Positions 1-10,892 of a DNA stretch of 36,919 nucleotides are shown here, piece after piece. Location: contig JADGJC010000337.1 in the NCBI GenBank assembly GCA_027596075.1, positions 1 to 36,919 of the forward strand, read 5' to 3'. The position numbers and the translations under genes are program-made. Under the pieces are notes generated by a model. It did not search any database. It worked only from the letters and a program-made list of their open reading frames with translations, and had not been told where the DNA came from. Positions within the stretch are counted from its first letter, which is position 1, and the number at the start of each line of letters is the position of its first letter. Source of the DNA: Rhizophlyctis rosea (Eukaryota > Chytridiomycota > Chytridiomycetes > Rhizophlyctidales > Rhizophlyctidaceae).

Positions 1-518
1 CAGAGCCAAAGGTGCTGCGTTCTTGTAACCGGAGAGGTACTCCGGGTAATGCGTTCAGGGTCCTGGACATCGAGGCTCAGCGGGGCTCGTCCTTTGTATC
101 ACCCTGGAAGACCAGGAGGTCGTCTTAAGTCGGATGACGTAAACAAACAATTCATGGACCCTGAGTTTGTGCATTTGAGTGGGAGAGTACAATGAGTTGT
201 TGATGGAATGAGTAAAAAAAGCCTTTTATAAAAATGAAGATGAGGATGGCGGAGGAGACAGAGAGGCGTGAAGGGTGGACGCTCTCACGTATGAGAAAAT
301 TAGTGGTTATGAGGGGGGAACTCTGAGCATGTGTGAGGTTACGGCAACTTGCATGAGCCAATGTAATGATGCAAAACGAATAGCGAGATGGAATGATTAT
401 CTGATTATCATTCAGATACATGAATAGCTTGCTGGCATAAGCTTCAATAACTGCAAAATTCTATCCCTAGCAACAGGCAAACTACACCTACTCCAAACAC
501 CACAACTCACAACCGCAA
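1..518. other. Left edge, no gene established
   Basis: Positions 3-131 on the plus strand are open in one frame and end in TAA. They could be the last exon of a gene beginning left of the window, but the sequence matches nothing I recognise and no acceptor is visible. The rest is A/T-rich with short open frames on both strands that look accidental. I call no gene here. Confidence 0.3.
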
Positions 519-1744
519 CTAATTCTCCCCCCTAGCCAACAAAGTATACCCAACAGCAAACAACCCGGCATTCCAAACAGCCCATTTCGCCACCTCCGCT
601 GCTCCGCGTGTGCCCCTCCTGGCCCATACAGCTGCAGCATTCCTCCACCGGTGTCTACGGGTAGCGAGCGTAGGCGGGATGGTAGGCAAACGGGCATTTG
701 AGTTCTCGATTGGGCTAATGCGACGCCGTTTGATGCGAGGATCATCCGCGCACTGCGCTTCGTCTTCAATGTCGGTGCTGAGGGCTGATTTGAAGTCATT
801 GGACGCAGTCATGGAAGAGTGGGATCTTTTGGTCTTTTCTTTGCTGCTGCTACTGGGGGTGTCCTCGAAGAAGTTGTCAGTCATTGGGTAAAGCTGATGC
901 GTGTTTGGGATGATGTGGTTGTTTGGGAAGAGGGCAGCGTAGTCGACTGTGGGGAGGGGCGTGTCGAAGGAGGAGTCGTTGTGGAAGTCGGGGATTGGAG
1001 TTGTTGCTGGAGGGGTTGGGGTGATGAAGGACGAAGAAGGCATTCCTTCGTTGGGATCAACTACGTCCAACATTCGTGAGCTTTCATATTTGCCGAATGA
1101 ATAGAAACGACGGATTATACCTTGTGTCATACCAACACCTTCCTCTTCCTTCACACTGACGGGTCCACGCACCCACTCCCACCCATCAACCTCGCTTTCC
1201 TCACAGTCAACTCCGCAGCATGCAAATGAACTGCAAATTCATGAGTGACAAATCAATCATCAGCAAAAGCACCATTTGCCGTTACCACTTAACCATCAAC
1301 AATCCTTCCAACCTACCAATCTTGAAACACAACAAAACCCATAACCCTCTCCGCAACCTTCCTATCCAACCAAAACCTCTTCTCCCCCTCCCCAACCCTC
1401 CAATGCAACCCCCTCGGAAACACCCTCCGAACCTCCCACAAAACCTCCCACCCCATCTCCTCCCCCTCTCCATCCCCCTCTGCTTCCTCTCCACCCTCCA
1501 AAACACCCCAAAACCGCCGCATCTCATCAAGACTCAGATCTTCGTTGCGCGTGAACATGAAGAACGCCAGTACGCGGGTGACGGCGGTGCGGGTTTGGGA
1601 GGGCGTGGTGAGGAGATGGAGGTGGGTGGGGTTGGCGAGGGTGTGGAGGCGGGGGAGTTTGTTGAGGGCGCGGCGGGTGAGGCGGTCGAGGCGGAGGTAG
1701 AGGTCCGGGGTGGTGGGTGAGAGGGAGTGGTGGTGGTTGGTCAT
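519..1744 (-). CDS. Unrecognised two-exon protein with C-terminal hydrophobic helix
   Basis: Two exons, 1317-1744 and 519-1230, joined by an 86-nt intron with donor GTAGGT and acceptor TTTGCAG. The phases match (2 then 1) and give about 379 residues. The first exon encodes a Leu/Arg-rich helical region and an acidic Gly/Glu stretch. The second encodes a Ser/Pro/Thr-rich, probably disordered middle, a basic KRRR cluster that could be a nuclear signal, and a C-terminal tryptophan-containing hydrophobic segment (AVWNAGLFAVGYTLL) that could be a tail anchor or a buried helix. I do not recognise the family. Joining both exons in one gene is an inference from phase and splice sites. A further small intron inside the second exon is possible. 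Confidence 0.5.
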
Positions 1745-3351
1745 TGTTGGTTGGTGGCGGAGAACGAAGTGCTATAGGGATGATGGATTATGTGTAAGAT
1801 TTCAGGCTCAAAGTGTCTACTCTGGCGTGGCGGAAAGCCCGAGTGTCTGACAAAGGTGATGTTGACAGACGAGACGCAAAGAAGAAGGGGAAGAAAGAGA
1901 CTGATGGTCAAATATATAGTTTTATAAGAGTCGAGGCGTGGGACACAGTAGAGACACATGATGTTTCAGCAATCTCCGCCACTTGCGGGCAATACATCAT
2001 GACACACCTGCTTCAACACGCGTTATGTCTCAGCCGGTGTTTCGGGCCATCACACAGAATTGGAATATACATAACCAATGATATATTGTAGACGAAGAAT
2101 ACAAATAAATATAAATGTACGAGAATAATGTCATTGTATCATACAAAAAAGTTTGCTGCCGCAAAGGGAAGCCACCGGCTGTTACGGTCGTTGTGGCCTG
2201 ACTTCCACTTGTCTTGTCGAATCTTGCCAGGTTTTGCCGTGTTCGACAATCCGTTTCGCAGTGGCAGCCTTGTTAGCGAAGAACGAAAAGCGAAGGCGGG
2301 AACATCTACCTGCTGACATCCACTGACCCTGCTACTTCCGGAAACATGCAGTTGTGGCAGTGTTTCAGCGCTATGCTAAGGGTCTGACAAAAGAAAGACG
2401 GTCAGCTTGATGATGAAGATATCCAAAGACGAAATTGCTCTTACCATTAAGTTGACTCTAGTAAGCTTGTTCCTCGCACATGTTTGGTGAAACGGATGAA
2501 CTCGTCAAGCAAGAACCGCCGCCCCCTCATCGGAACAAAAAGTCCGAATGCCCTCTCTTTTGTCGGTGCGTAGTGCATTCCGGAGCCAACCCCCATCGCT
2601 GTAGACTGGCTACGAATAGCCAGCCCTAAACTCTGGAACCACCCTGGTCGCCGGCGTACATGTGAGGTGGTGCAACGCCGCTCGGCCCCTTCCAGCATAC
2701 TGGTTGGGAACGACCTTATCGACTTGAATCTAAAAAAAAAGTCTTGCTCCCATGTTGAATGGGGTATGGTATCTATGCCAGAAACAACAAGCATGAGTAC
2801 AATCAAAACTCAGCAAGAAGAAATGCCATCCGCACAATACCTTGCCGACAACTTATTGTTCGAGAAATGGTTTTGGAAACCATGCTTGTGACTAAGCCAG
2901 CGCCTTCAATTCATAAGAGAATCGACGTCAGTTTCCCACACCTCACGAAACGAGCAGCGAAGCCAAAGACCTTATGACAATCAACGTCTTATTGCCGCGG
3001 CCGCGACCCAGACATGCGCTTTCTAAATTTTGTTGCCCGGGGAATCGACGGCGGGGCTGGACCGCCTGGTCAATCTGAGCGCAAAGTACTGAAGCTTAGA
3101 TGTTACTATGTGTGACAGTCACGGAAATAAGGGATATCAAGAAGCTCACCATAACACCGACCAACGAAAAAAAGTAGCATGCAGGTTGAGGAAGCGATGG
3201 AATTTGGGACGGAAGGAAAGTGCAGTCAGAGCAACTTGCTTGAAGAGGAAGGGGGGGGGTTGAATCAGTGAACATCGCAAATGAGATTGTGTAACCAGCC
3301 ACGTGATTCGAACTTGACATTATTTACCTGTGCCACCGGAGTGTCCGCAGC
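1745..3351. other. Intergenic, nothing supported
   Basis: Several open frames of 60-120 codons occur on both strands, but none has a plausible composition, splice context or recognisable motif. I see no tRNA-like B box or other RNA gene. The right end should hold the promoter of the isomerase-like gene. Confidence 0.4.
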
Positions 3352-5462
3352 GTGCAGGTCCTTTCTCCCCCAAACCCCTTCCCCTCCATTCCCACGATCT
3401 GCGAAGCGAAATTTCAAACACGTCAAGCTCAACGTGACTTTGAACCTGGTGACTATTACTTCTGCACGGCAGTCTTTTCGCTTTTGGTTACTATTGCTAT
3501 GGCTTTTGAGGGGGGAGAAGGCAGGAAAAGGCCCCGGGACGGAGACGACTTGTTGGACCCCCCGCGGAAGAAACTTGGCGGCAGCACCCCACCCTCCTCC
3601 TCCGCATGCGTGATTACATCTAACAGCACATTATAACACCGAAGACTCCCTCCACCTCCACACCCTCCTCGACACCGATCCCTCCCGCTTCTCGAAATTC
3701 CACGCTACCTTAACGCTCCCCGACGAATCCAAACCCACCTTCTTGCTGGACTACTCGAAGAACATCATCACCAAAGAAACTTTCCAACTCCTCATCAAAC
3801 TCGTCCGCGACTCCAAGGTCGACCAATGGCGCGACAAGATGTTCTCCGGCGAGCACATCAACATCACCGAAGACCGTGCTGTCCTCCACATCGCCCTTCG
3901 TAATATAGTCGCAGATGGTGCTCCCGCATCCGCCATCAACTCGGACGGAAAGAACGTCATGGAGGACGTTCACCGCGTCTTGCTCAAGATGAAGCAGTGC
4001 GCGGATGACATTCGGTCAGGGAGGTGGGTGGGTTACACGGGGAATGCGATCACGGATGTTGTCAACATCGGTATTGGTGGATCGGATTTGGGACCGGTTA
4101 TGGCGACAGAGGCCTTGAAGCACTACTCGAAGGAGGGTCTCAAGGTTCACTTTGTGAGGAACATTGATGGTACTCACATGGCTGAGACCTTGAAGCCCTT
4201 GAACCCGGAGACCTCTGTGTTCATTGTTGCTAGCAAGACTTTCACTTCCATTGAGACTATGACGAACGCTGCCACCGCCAAGAGCTGGTTCCTTGAGAAT
4301 GCACAAGACGTGAGTTGCGCGTCATTCTGTGAATGATCATGTATAATGATGCTGACAACCCGTTCCCAGCCCGCTCACGTTGCCAAGCATTTCATCGCCC
4401 TTTCCACCAACTCCAAGGCGGTCTCCGCCTTCGGCATCAACATGAGCAACGCGTTTCCCTACTCCACCAAATCCTTGTGGGCATCTGCTAGTCTATCCCT
4501 AGCTATTTGTATCGGATTTGACAAATTCATAAACATTGTTGTTGGAGGGCATGCCATGGACCAACACTTCCGCACCACCAAGTTGGAGAAGAACTTGCCC
4601 ATCATATTAGCTATGTTGGACATTTGGTACAGAGAGGTCTGTGGTAGTGCGTCTAGAAGCGTACTCCCTTTTGAGAAGAGCCTTGGAGGTTTCTGCAAGT
4701 ACATGCAAAAGGTAAGTTGTTATTGCTCCATCAATGGGAGTTGAATATTTAACACAAACTTCATCACATAGCGTGAAAATAAATCCGAAGGCACATGCAC
4801 CACCATCCTTCCCGACACGTTTCTGGACCTAATCCAAGACGATTCACGACTCATACCTACCGATTTCCTCGTCCCCACTGCGAAGTTAGACGCTTTTGAT
4901 GAATCGGTTGCGGAGGACGACATGGGCGCGGGGAGCTTTGAAGAGGAATATGTGTCGTACACGGTGAAGGCTATTGATGCTGCGGCTATGGCGGAGTACA
5001 AGCAGTTCAGGGGGAACAGACCCACGAACATAGTCCGTTATCAAGACCTAACGCCATCTACGTTCGACATGTTGATTGCCCTGTACGAGCACATGGATGC
5101 CGTCAGCCGCCGTATGAGAGAGACGCGAGCTTTCTATGACATGTTGTGTGCGTTGGAGGCTGATATGGAAGCTTTGGACAATGATGGAACCCGTCTGGAT
5201 CGAGCGTTTGATAGGCTGTTTTCAGGACCTAGTGGGCAGAGCAAAGATAGTAAGTAATTGAGCTTCGTTGAAAAAGTGTCAATCATATCATTTACCTTGT
5301 GATTTTCAAACACTTCAAGAGCTGGTGAAAGAGATAGACGACATTAGCCGAGATAGAAGGGAGCGGTTGAAGAGCATTAATACACGCCTTCAAGGTTTGC
5401 AAGAGTTGATTCACCTGATCCAAGCTTCCAATAGTGACATTTGCAATCCAATCAGCAATTAG
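3352..5462 (+). CDS. Glucose-6-phosphate isomerase-like protein, second domain degenerate
   Basis: Firm exons are 3627-4309, 4370-4711, 4772-5249 and 5320-5462, with introns GTGAGT..CCAG, GTAAGT..ATAG and GTAAGT..CAAG and matching phases. A first exon at 3352-3448 fits in phase but is tentative; with it the protein is about 580 residues. The first half is a clear GPI: LLDYSKN, the first SIS domain with NIGIGGSDLGP, and the phosphate-binding loop SKTFTS. The second half is alignable only in patches (KHFIALSTN, GFDKF, DQHFRTT, LEKN, RLIPTDFLVP, FRGNRPTN, LIALYEH). The Gly-Gly-Arg signature before SLW is replaced by PYSTK. The GEPGTNGQH region is deleted. The catalytic His and the C-terminal Lys context are gone. 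The last exon adds a charged coiled coil. An active GPI interconverts glucose-6-P and fructose-6-P in glycolysis; this one should not. It could be a pseudogene or a repurposed pseudoenzyme. Confidence 0.8.
3499..3636 (+). other. Alternative N-terminal open frame with a basic nuclear-type signal
   Basis: An ATG at 3499 opens a short frame that reads KRPRDGDD then PPRKK, resembling a bipartite nuclear localisation signal, and stops in the splice acceptor zone of the isomerase-like gene. It has no usable donor and is out of frame with the following exon. It could be an upstream frame, a frameshifted N-terminus or chance. The start of the isomerase-like gene remains unresolved because of it. Confidence 0.2.
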
Positions 5463-5472
5463 AGACGATCCA

Positions 5473-6897
5473 ATGACAACTGATCACGGTCAGAATGAGC
5501 ATGTGGATGGATTGGCTGAGGCTGTTCGTGGGCTTACGCGTACGGAATTCTTGTCGGAAGTCCTCATGGCACGTGTAGCGTATGTATTTCTCCGAATCAC
5601 AGCCGCTTCATCAAAGATGCTCACAAGTATTTGCTTCCAGTGATATGGCACCTACGCCCCGAGAAGATGAAGAACGTCGACTGTTGATTCGTTGGTTGAC
5701 GTCAGCTCTTACCACCTTTAACCCCTCGGCGACGATCTCCCTGTACGGATCTTATTACACGGGACTTGCTGTGATTGACTCGGACATTGATGTAGTTGTC
5801 ATCGAAAGTGGAACAGATTCAACTGCAGAAGGAGAAACAGCCAAACGGGATCCCAAGAAAGCTCTCTTAGCTTACGCGGACTTGTTGGACAGTATGTCTA
5901 ATGTTAAGGGGATAAACTTCGAGAGGATCAAACGGGCGAAACACCCCGTTGCGAATTTCATTGATGCCGTAACAGGGCTTGAGGTAGACATCAGCTACGG
6001 TAGCAGCAACGGGGTAGAGACCGGGAATTATGTGAAGGAGTTGATCACATCGACTCCTGGACTGAGTAGCTTCGTGACCATCCTGAAGTTGATTCTACGC
6101 ACATACAACGTAGACGACGGATCCCGCGGCGGACTGACCGGCTATCCAACGGTCTTACTCTCAACAAAGTTTCTTAGAGAGCTGGCTCTTCCGGAGGAGA
6201 TTGTTGTTGAACAGATGGGAAGGTTACTCATCCAGTTCCTCACACGTTACGCAACTTTCCCTTTCGAACGCCGCATCATCACCATGGACGGTATCACGGA
6301 CCGAGAACCAGACCCGGGTGCGCAAATGCTCATTACTGATCCTCGGGATTCATTGAAGAACGCTGCCGGATCCTGCCACCGTATTTCAGATCTCCGCAGC
6401 GCATTCGGTGGTGCTGCTGACACAATCCGTGACGCAATGGAAGGTGATGCTTCTCGTACCATATTCCCAATTCCCCAAGATTGTATGAAGATCAGGCAGA
6501 GTTTCCTAGATGGGGGAGGCCGGAAGGACGCGGACGAAACGCCTGAGGCTGTTGCGAAGAGGGAGGTTGGGGAGTTTGCGAGGAGGGGAGGTGGGCGAGG
6601 TGGTGGACGTAGTGGACATGGCGGGGGTAGAGGGGGTAGGGGGGGTAGGGGTGGAGGTGGTCGAGGTAAAGGTGCTGGAAGTGGAGGGGATAGCGGGAAT
6701 GGGAGTGGGTGGGACAGTGGCGGCGGTAGTGGCGGTAGTGGCGGTGGTGGAGGAGGAAAGAAACGAAAGGGTCAGGTAAGCACTGCTATCACACCTGGCT
6801 GAAATCCACAAAAGACAATCTCAACATCCTCTCGCGTTTCAATTCTGTGTAATAGGGCTCATTCCGGCCCAGTAAGAACAAGCATCAGAAACGGTGA
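5473..6897 (+). CDS. TRF4/PAPD5-type non-canonical poly(A) polymerase
   Basis: Exons 5473-5579, 5641-6775 and 6856-6897 (introns of 61 and 80 nt, phases 2 and 0) encode about 427 residues. The Pol-beta-type nucleotidyltransferase core is complete: GSYYTGL followed by SDIDVVV gives two metal-binding aspartates (D84, D86), and LEVDIS gives the third (D152). SNGVETG, the PAP-associated helices and the ITDPRD segment fit the TRF4/Cid14 branch. The C-terminus is a long RGG/GGG tract ending in a basic KKRKGQ, and the short last exon adds a basic end. The family adds short A-tails to nuclear RNAs for exosome decay within TRAMP-type complexes. It begins 10 bp after the stop of the preceding gene, so the two may share a transcript or overlapping signals. 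The last exon is the least certain part. Confidence 0.85.
6600..6775 (+). repeat. RGG/Gly-rich coding low-complexity tract
   Basis: G-rich microrepeats (GGAGGT, GGTAGG, GGCGGTAGT) encode the RGG and GGS tail of the poly(A) polymerase. The frame stays open and ends in a good GTAAGC donor, so this is coding low complexity, not a separate element. Confidence 0.8.
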
Positions 6898-9251
6898 TGT
6901 GAAGTTGTTCGTGGCGATTTAGATTGCGATTAGAGAATGAGGGTCGGCGATTGATTAGATAGCGGGTCGTTTGGAAATATTTGTAGAGCAAAAGACTTGG
7001 CAATAATACATTCGGGTTAAACTGTGTTGATAACTTGAATGTCATCGTGACAAGGTGGAGGAAATTGATCAATGACTCGAGTGTCATCGTGACAACGTAT
7101 GCGATGATTCGGCTGAAGCGAACAAGTCCTCTGCATTCGGCAATGGTGACAGCTCATAGCTGGTCAGCTTCAACATGAGTCGTCGTTTCATCTAAGGTCG
7201 AGACACATCTTCTGCGGTAAGCGGAATGTGTGTCATGGACATGTATATTATTGCGCACGACAGGGATGCAAACGGACATGGCAGAGAAATAACGATGGAC
7301 ACCGACGAAATCCCCAGAACGCCGTTACATTGGTTGGTTGGCAGATCGTCAATGATTGTCTGTAGCTGACGACCACTGATGGCCATAAACAATAGCGATA
7401 AAAGCGAGAAATTGGAGCGTAAAGAGGTTTGAGTTTTCCAGAATGTGACGCGGCGATAGCAGAGAAGGTGCCAGAACCGTTGTCCACGGTGTTGTTTGGC
7501 TGTCCCCGGTGCCTCCAATGCAAACGGATAAGGCGGCGAGCGTCTTTCCACATTCAAGTCCACGCATAGCTTCCAGTGAATAGGCTTAGCGTAAACATAT
7601 CGTTATGTGGAAGGATCTTTCAAAAGACTGGAGTTGGTCCGCATTATTTGCCGGATCCACACTCTGAAATGCATCGGACTTTCGTGTCCATTTTCTCAGT
7701 CCATACTCACCTGCAAGTTCACTATCTCGACGACCAATGTATGCACGATTTGGCATTGAGAGTTGCTGGACGCGAGCATTGCGGAGTATGCTGGCAAAGA
7801 AAGAAAAAGATTTCAACTATAGCTTCACCGTCAACCAACAAAGGTGTTCAGACCCATAACACGTATGCACCGGCGGAGTTCACACTGAAAGTACGTTTGA
7901 ACTTTCTGCTACAGCCTCCACATACATGGGCATTGGCCTTTAGGATTAGAATACTTTGTTGGTTGTGGTGGTGGAGCGAACGGTTGCAAGGGGAGGACGG
8001 GTGGTGCAGGTTGTTTATCTATATGAATTGTTGGGGTACCAGCGAAAACGAACTTGACCGCCTGACCGTACGGGTTTGTGATCGACCCTTCAGGGAGCTG
8101 GGTTCCAGAATCACCAGACTACAGTGTTTCCAAAATAAACAAACGGAAATCCATCGATGACGCGGCCCGGTTGGATTGAGCAACTCCCGAGTTACTAACA
8201 CTGCTACCATCCTCAACACCTCCATATTATTGAGGATACCTGGGTGGGTAGGTAGAGAGGTAGCAGATAGAGTAAACAAACACATTGTGGTGCTTCAAAA
8301 GTGCGACGAACGCTGTTGGGGCAAAGTGTTCAGAACCCCACAGTTGTGGAAGCCCCAGAGTTCCCTTGTGTTCCGCTTTGAAGTGGCACAAATTATCCTT
8401 CGTGTCCGACCAATTGTCCGACATTTCGGGATGACCAGTGATCTGGACACGTCACTTTTGAAGTTGCACAAACAAGCCTTGCTGGTGGGACAGGTGGAAG
8501 ATGGGGGTTTGAGGGTTTGCTGCTTGGTAGGAAGGACCCTGGCGTTCAGCACTGATGGCACAGTCATGGAATTGTGCCAGAAGGTTTGAAGGATCATTGT
8601 GGTTGATGAACAACTCATACTCCTCGTGAATGATTGCCGCTACCGCTCTTGATGCAGCAAGATTTCACTTTGTATATAAGCTCAATAATCAGGACAGTTT
8701 AGGATCACTGAACCAGATATTTGTTCATGTTTTGGCATATTTGGGGTTTCGAAATCAATCTCGATGTGCAACACGGGCTGTTTCCGACGCCCCGATGTGT
8801 TTTTCACTCTGGAGCTTTGAATTCAGAAGGGAATTTAACAATCTGTCGTTCAATGTGTAATGTTCGTTTTCGAAGAATGATAACCGGGAATGAAGTAGGA
8901 CAACTCTCTTATTGTGGATAAGTGGAAGCTTCGACCGTCGCTTACAAAGTTGATCGATTACGATTACCCCCAAGTTGGTATTTTGAGGGTCGTCGGCGTT
9001 GAAGGGCCTTGATACAACGAGATGATGAATTTCCACGGACTGCTTGATGCCACATTAGTGAGATTTTTCCACCCCTCTTTCTCATCCAATGGAATAGCTA
9101 GAAGTCGAGGAGAGAGTTTTCCCCACCCGATAGGTAAAACCGGCGGTGGAATGTAGCCTCTTATAAACCTCCGACGTGTGCTTGGATTCCCGAGTTCTTC
9201 TCTCATACGGCGGATTTTCGTTCAGGATCATACCAGCATATCATCTCCGAA
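6898..9251. other. Long intergenic stretch, no gene supported
   Basis: Open frames of up to 194 codons exist (for example 7576-8160 on plus), but their composition is unlike the neighbouring genes. They contain no motif I know and lack convincing splice sites. A weak diverged repeat is shared with about 10.04-10.19 kb: both contain CCGATAGGTAA and, on the minus strand, LPIGW and IPLD. This could be an old transposon relic, but I cannot identify one. Confidence 0.35.
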
Positions 9252-9691
9252 ATGGACAGAACTTCATTCACCGTCTCCGGTAGGCCATTCGACCGCCGCA
9301 TCTCCCTGTCCACCTCCGCGTCCGTCGCAGACCTTGATGTTGATAACCTTTTAAACGAAATCACGAACGCCATGCGGGCCGCGGTGAGAAATCAGATGGA
9401 TGGGGTGCGGCAGGAGATGAGGGAGATTCAGGACTTTCGTGAGTAGTGTTGGGATATGATGTTGATGTTTGGGGTCGTGTCGTTGAGGGCAGGTTCGGGA
9501 CGTGTCCTACGGCTTGGGAGTTTTTCTCATTTGAAGCCACAGTTTATCAGTGACTCTTACTGATGCACCCCAATTATCACTCAGTACATAGACGTTTGAG
9601 CGATTTGCATGGCCCTTCGGATGGTACGCCGCGAACGGATGGGGATGAAACTATTGTTCATGCGTCGGATTCTTCAGAAGCAAGTACATAG
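9252..9691 (+). CDS. Small two-exon protein with amphipathic helix
   Basis: Exons 9252-9438 and 9585-9691 are joined by a 146-nt intron with donor GTGAGT and acceptor CACTCAG, phase 1 on both sides, giving 97 residues. The first exon has a Ser/Arg-rich start followed by a predicted helix with a heptad-like pattern (NLLNEITNAMRAAV, then MDGVRQEMREIQ). The second exon is polar and acidic with no fold I recognise. Clean splice phases and C/G-ending codons favour a real gene. The function is unknown. Confidence 0.5.
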
Positions 9692-10892
9692 CTTTGGAAG
9701 ATTTTTGCGGGACGGGAAGCTTGTTCCGGACGTAGCCATACCATTCGGGCAAGACGGTCATAGCCTCATGTAGCCACGATCACTGCAGCCAGCTTAGGTA
9801 GTTGAGATACTCGTCAACAGCAGCATAGGCTGTTGTTTGGCGGGGGTCTGTCATCGTCGTTCCCGGTAGATGATAGACTGCTATAGCTGTGAAGAGTATG
9901 ACCAGTTGCGAGTGGCATATACTATCAGTGGTAACGAACCTTGAGGCAAATAGCTTGATAGTGATTTGTTAATTCCAAACATTTTGAGTGAGGGCGAAGG
10001 CATTATAGAAACAAACTTGTGGAGCAAAAGTCTTGATGATGAAGAGAACGTTCACAAGATTGACTCTTTTCTCCATCAAGAGGAATTACGGGAAGGTTTT
10101 GTCTGGGGCTAAAGGTCCTAGTTTGCGGTGTTGGCTGTCCAACATCAACAAAATACCCACCCACATTTCTTTCCCATCCGATAGGTAAGAGTGATGATGC
10201 AGCAATGAGCAATAAACGTCACAACAGGGAAAGGTCGCCTTCTGTGGCCAGCAGTGGCGTGGGTTGATGTATAATATGCTCGTAGCTCACTCGTTTGACA
10301 ATGGGGATTGCAGTCGTAGTCATTTGACGGGCTCCGACGGACTCCATGGCGTTTTCGGCATAGAGGAATGCGATGGAGCAAAATCTGCTTGACACACCTG
10401 TATTCGCATTGACAGTTGACGAATACCAGAGTCATGTATTGAATGTGCGTTTGGGTGCCATCATCAGGACTTTCTTTAACGACTTGCATAATGGGTCTGT
10501 AGCAATCGGGCGCCAGAACTGGCAAGGAGTTGAGAACATGTCTTGAGGGTAAGTTTGAAGAGTTCCGTCAATATTTGCGACTCCTTCCCTGCACTCGACT
10601 CCAAATTGAGAATATACGCTCGCATCAACGTTTTCGCGACATACGTTGACAGTTGGCAGTCAATACTGTTCCACAAACCAGCATCCAGAGAGGAACAAAA
10701 CTTCCATCAACAATGCCACTTGTATTTACATAAACAAGCTGAAAAGCTGTAAACAACTGGATATTGTAGTGCTGCTGAACGACGTCTAGTAACATCCGTG
10801 TAGCCTTCCAGTCGACTACGAGTTCTAAAAACATCACAATGAGAATTTGCAGAAGAGGCACGATACATATCCCTCAATACAGATAACAAACC
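9692..10892. other. Intergenic between small gene and FEN1 3' end
   Basis: No gene supported. Short open frames on both strands overlap each other and have no recognisable motifs. The right end must hold the FEN1 3' untranslated region (FEN1 is on the minus strand). Positions about 10040-10190 weakly repeat 9060-9150. Confidence 0.35.

Noticed and set aside
9060..10190. Diverged repeat sharing CCGATAGGTAA and LPIGW/IPLD translations
   Set aside because: Similarity is patchy and too weak to define an element; noted in the intergenic entries only.
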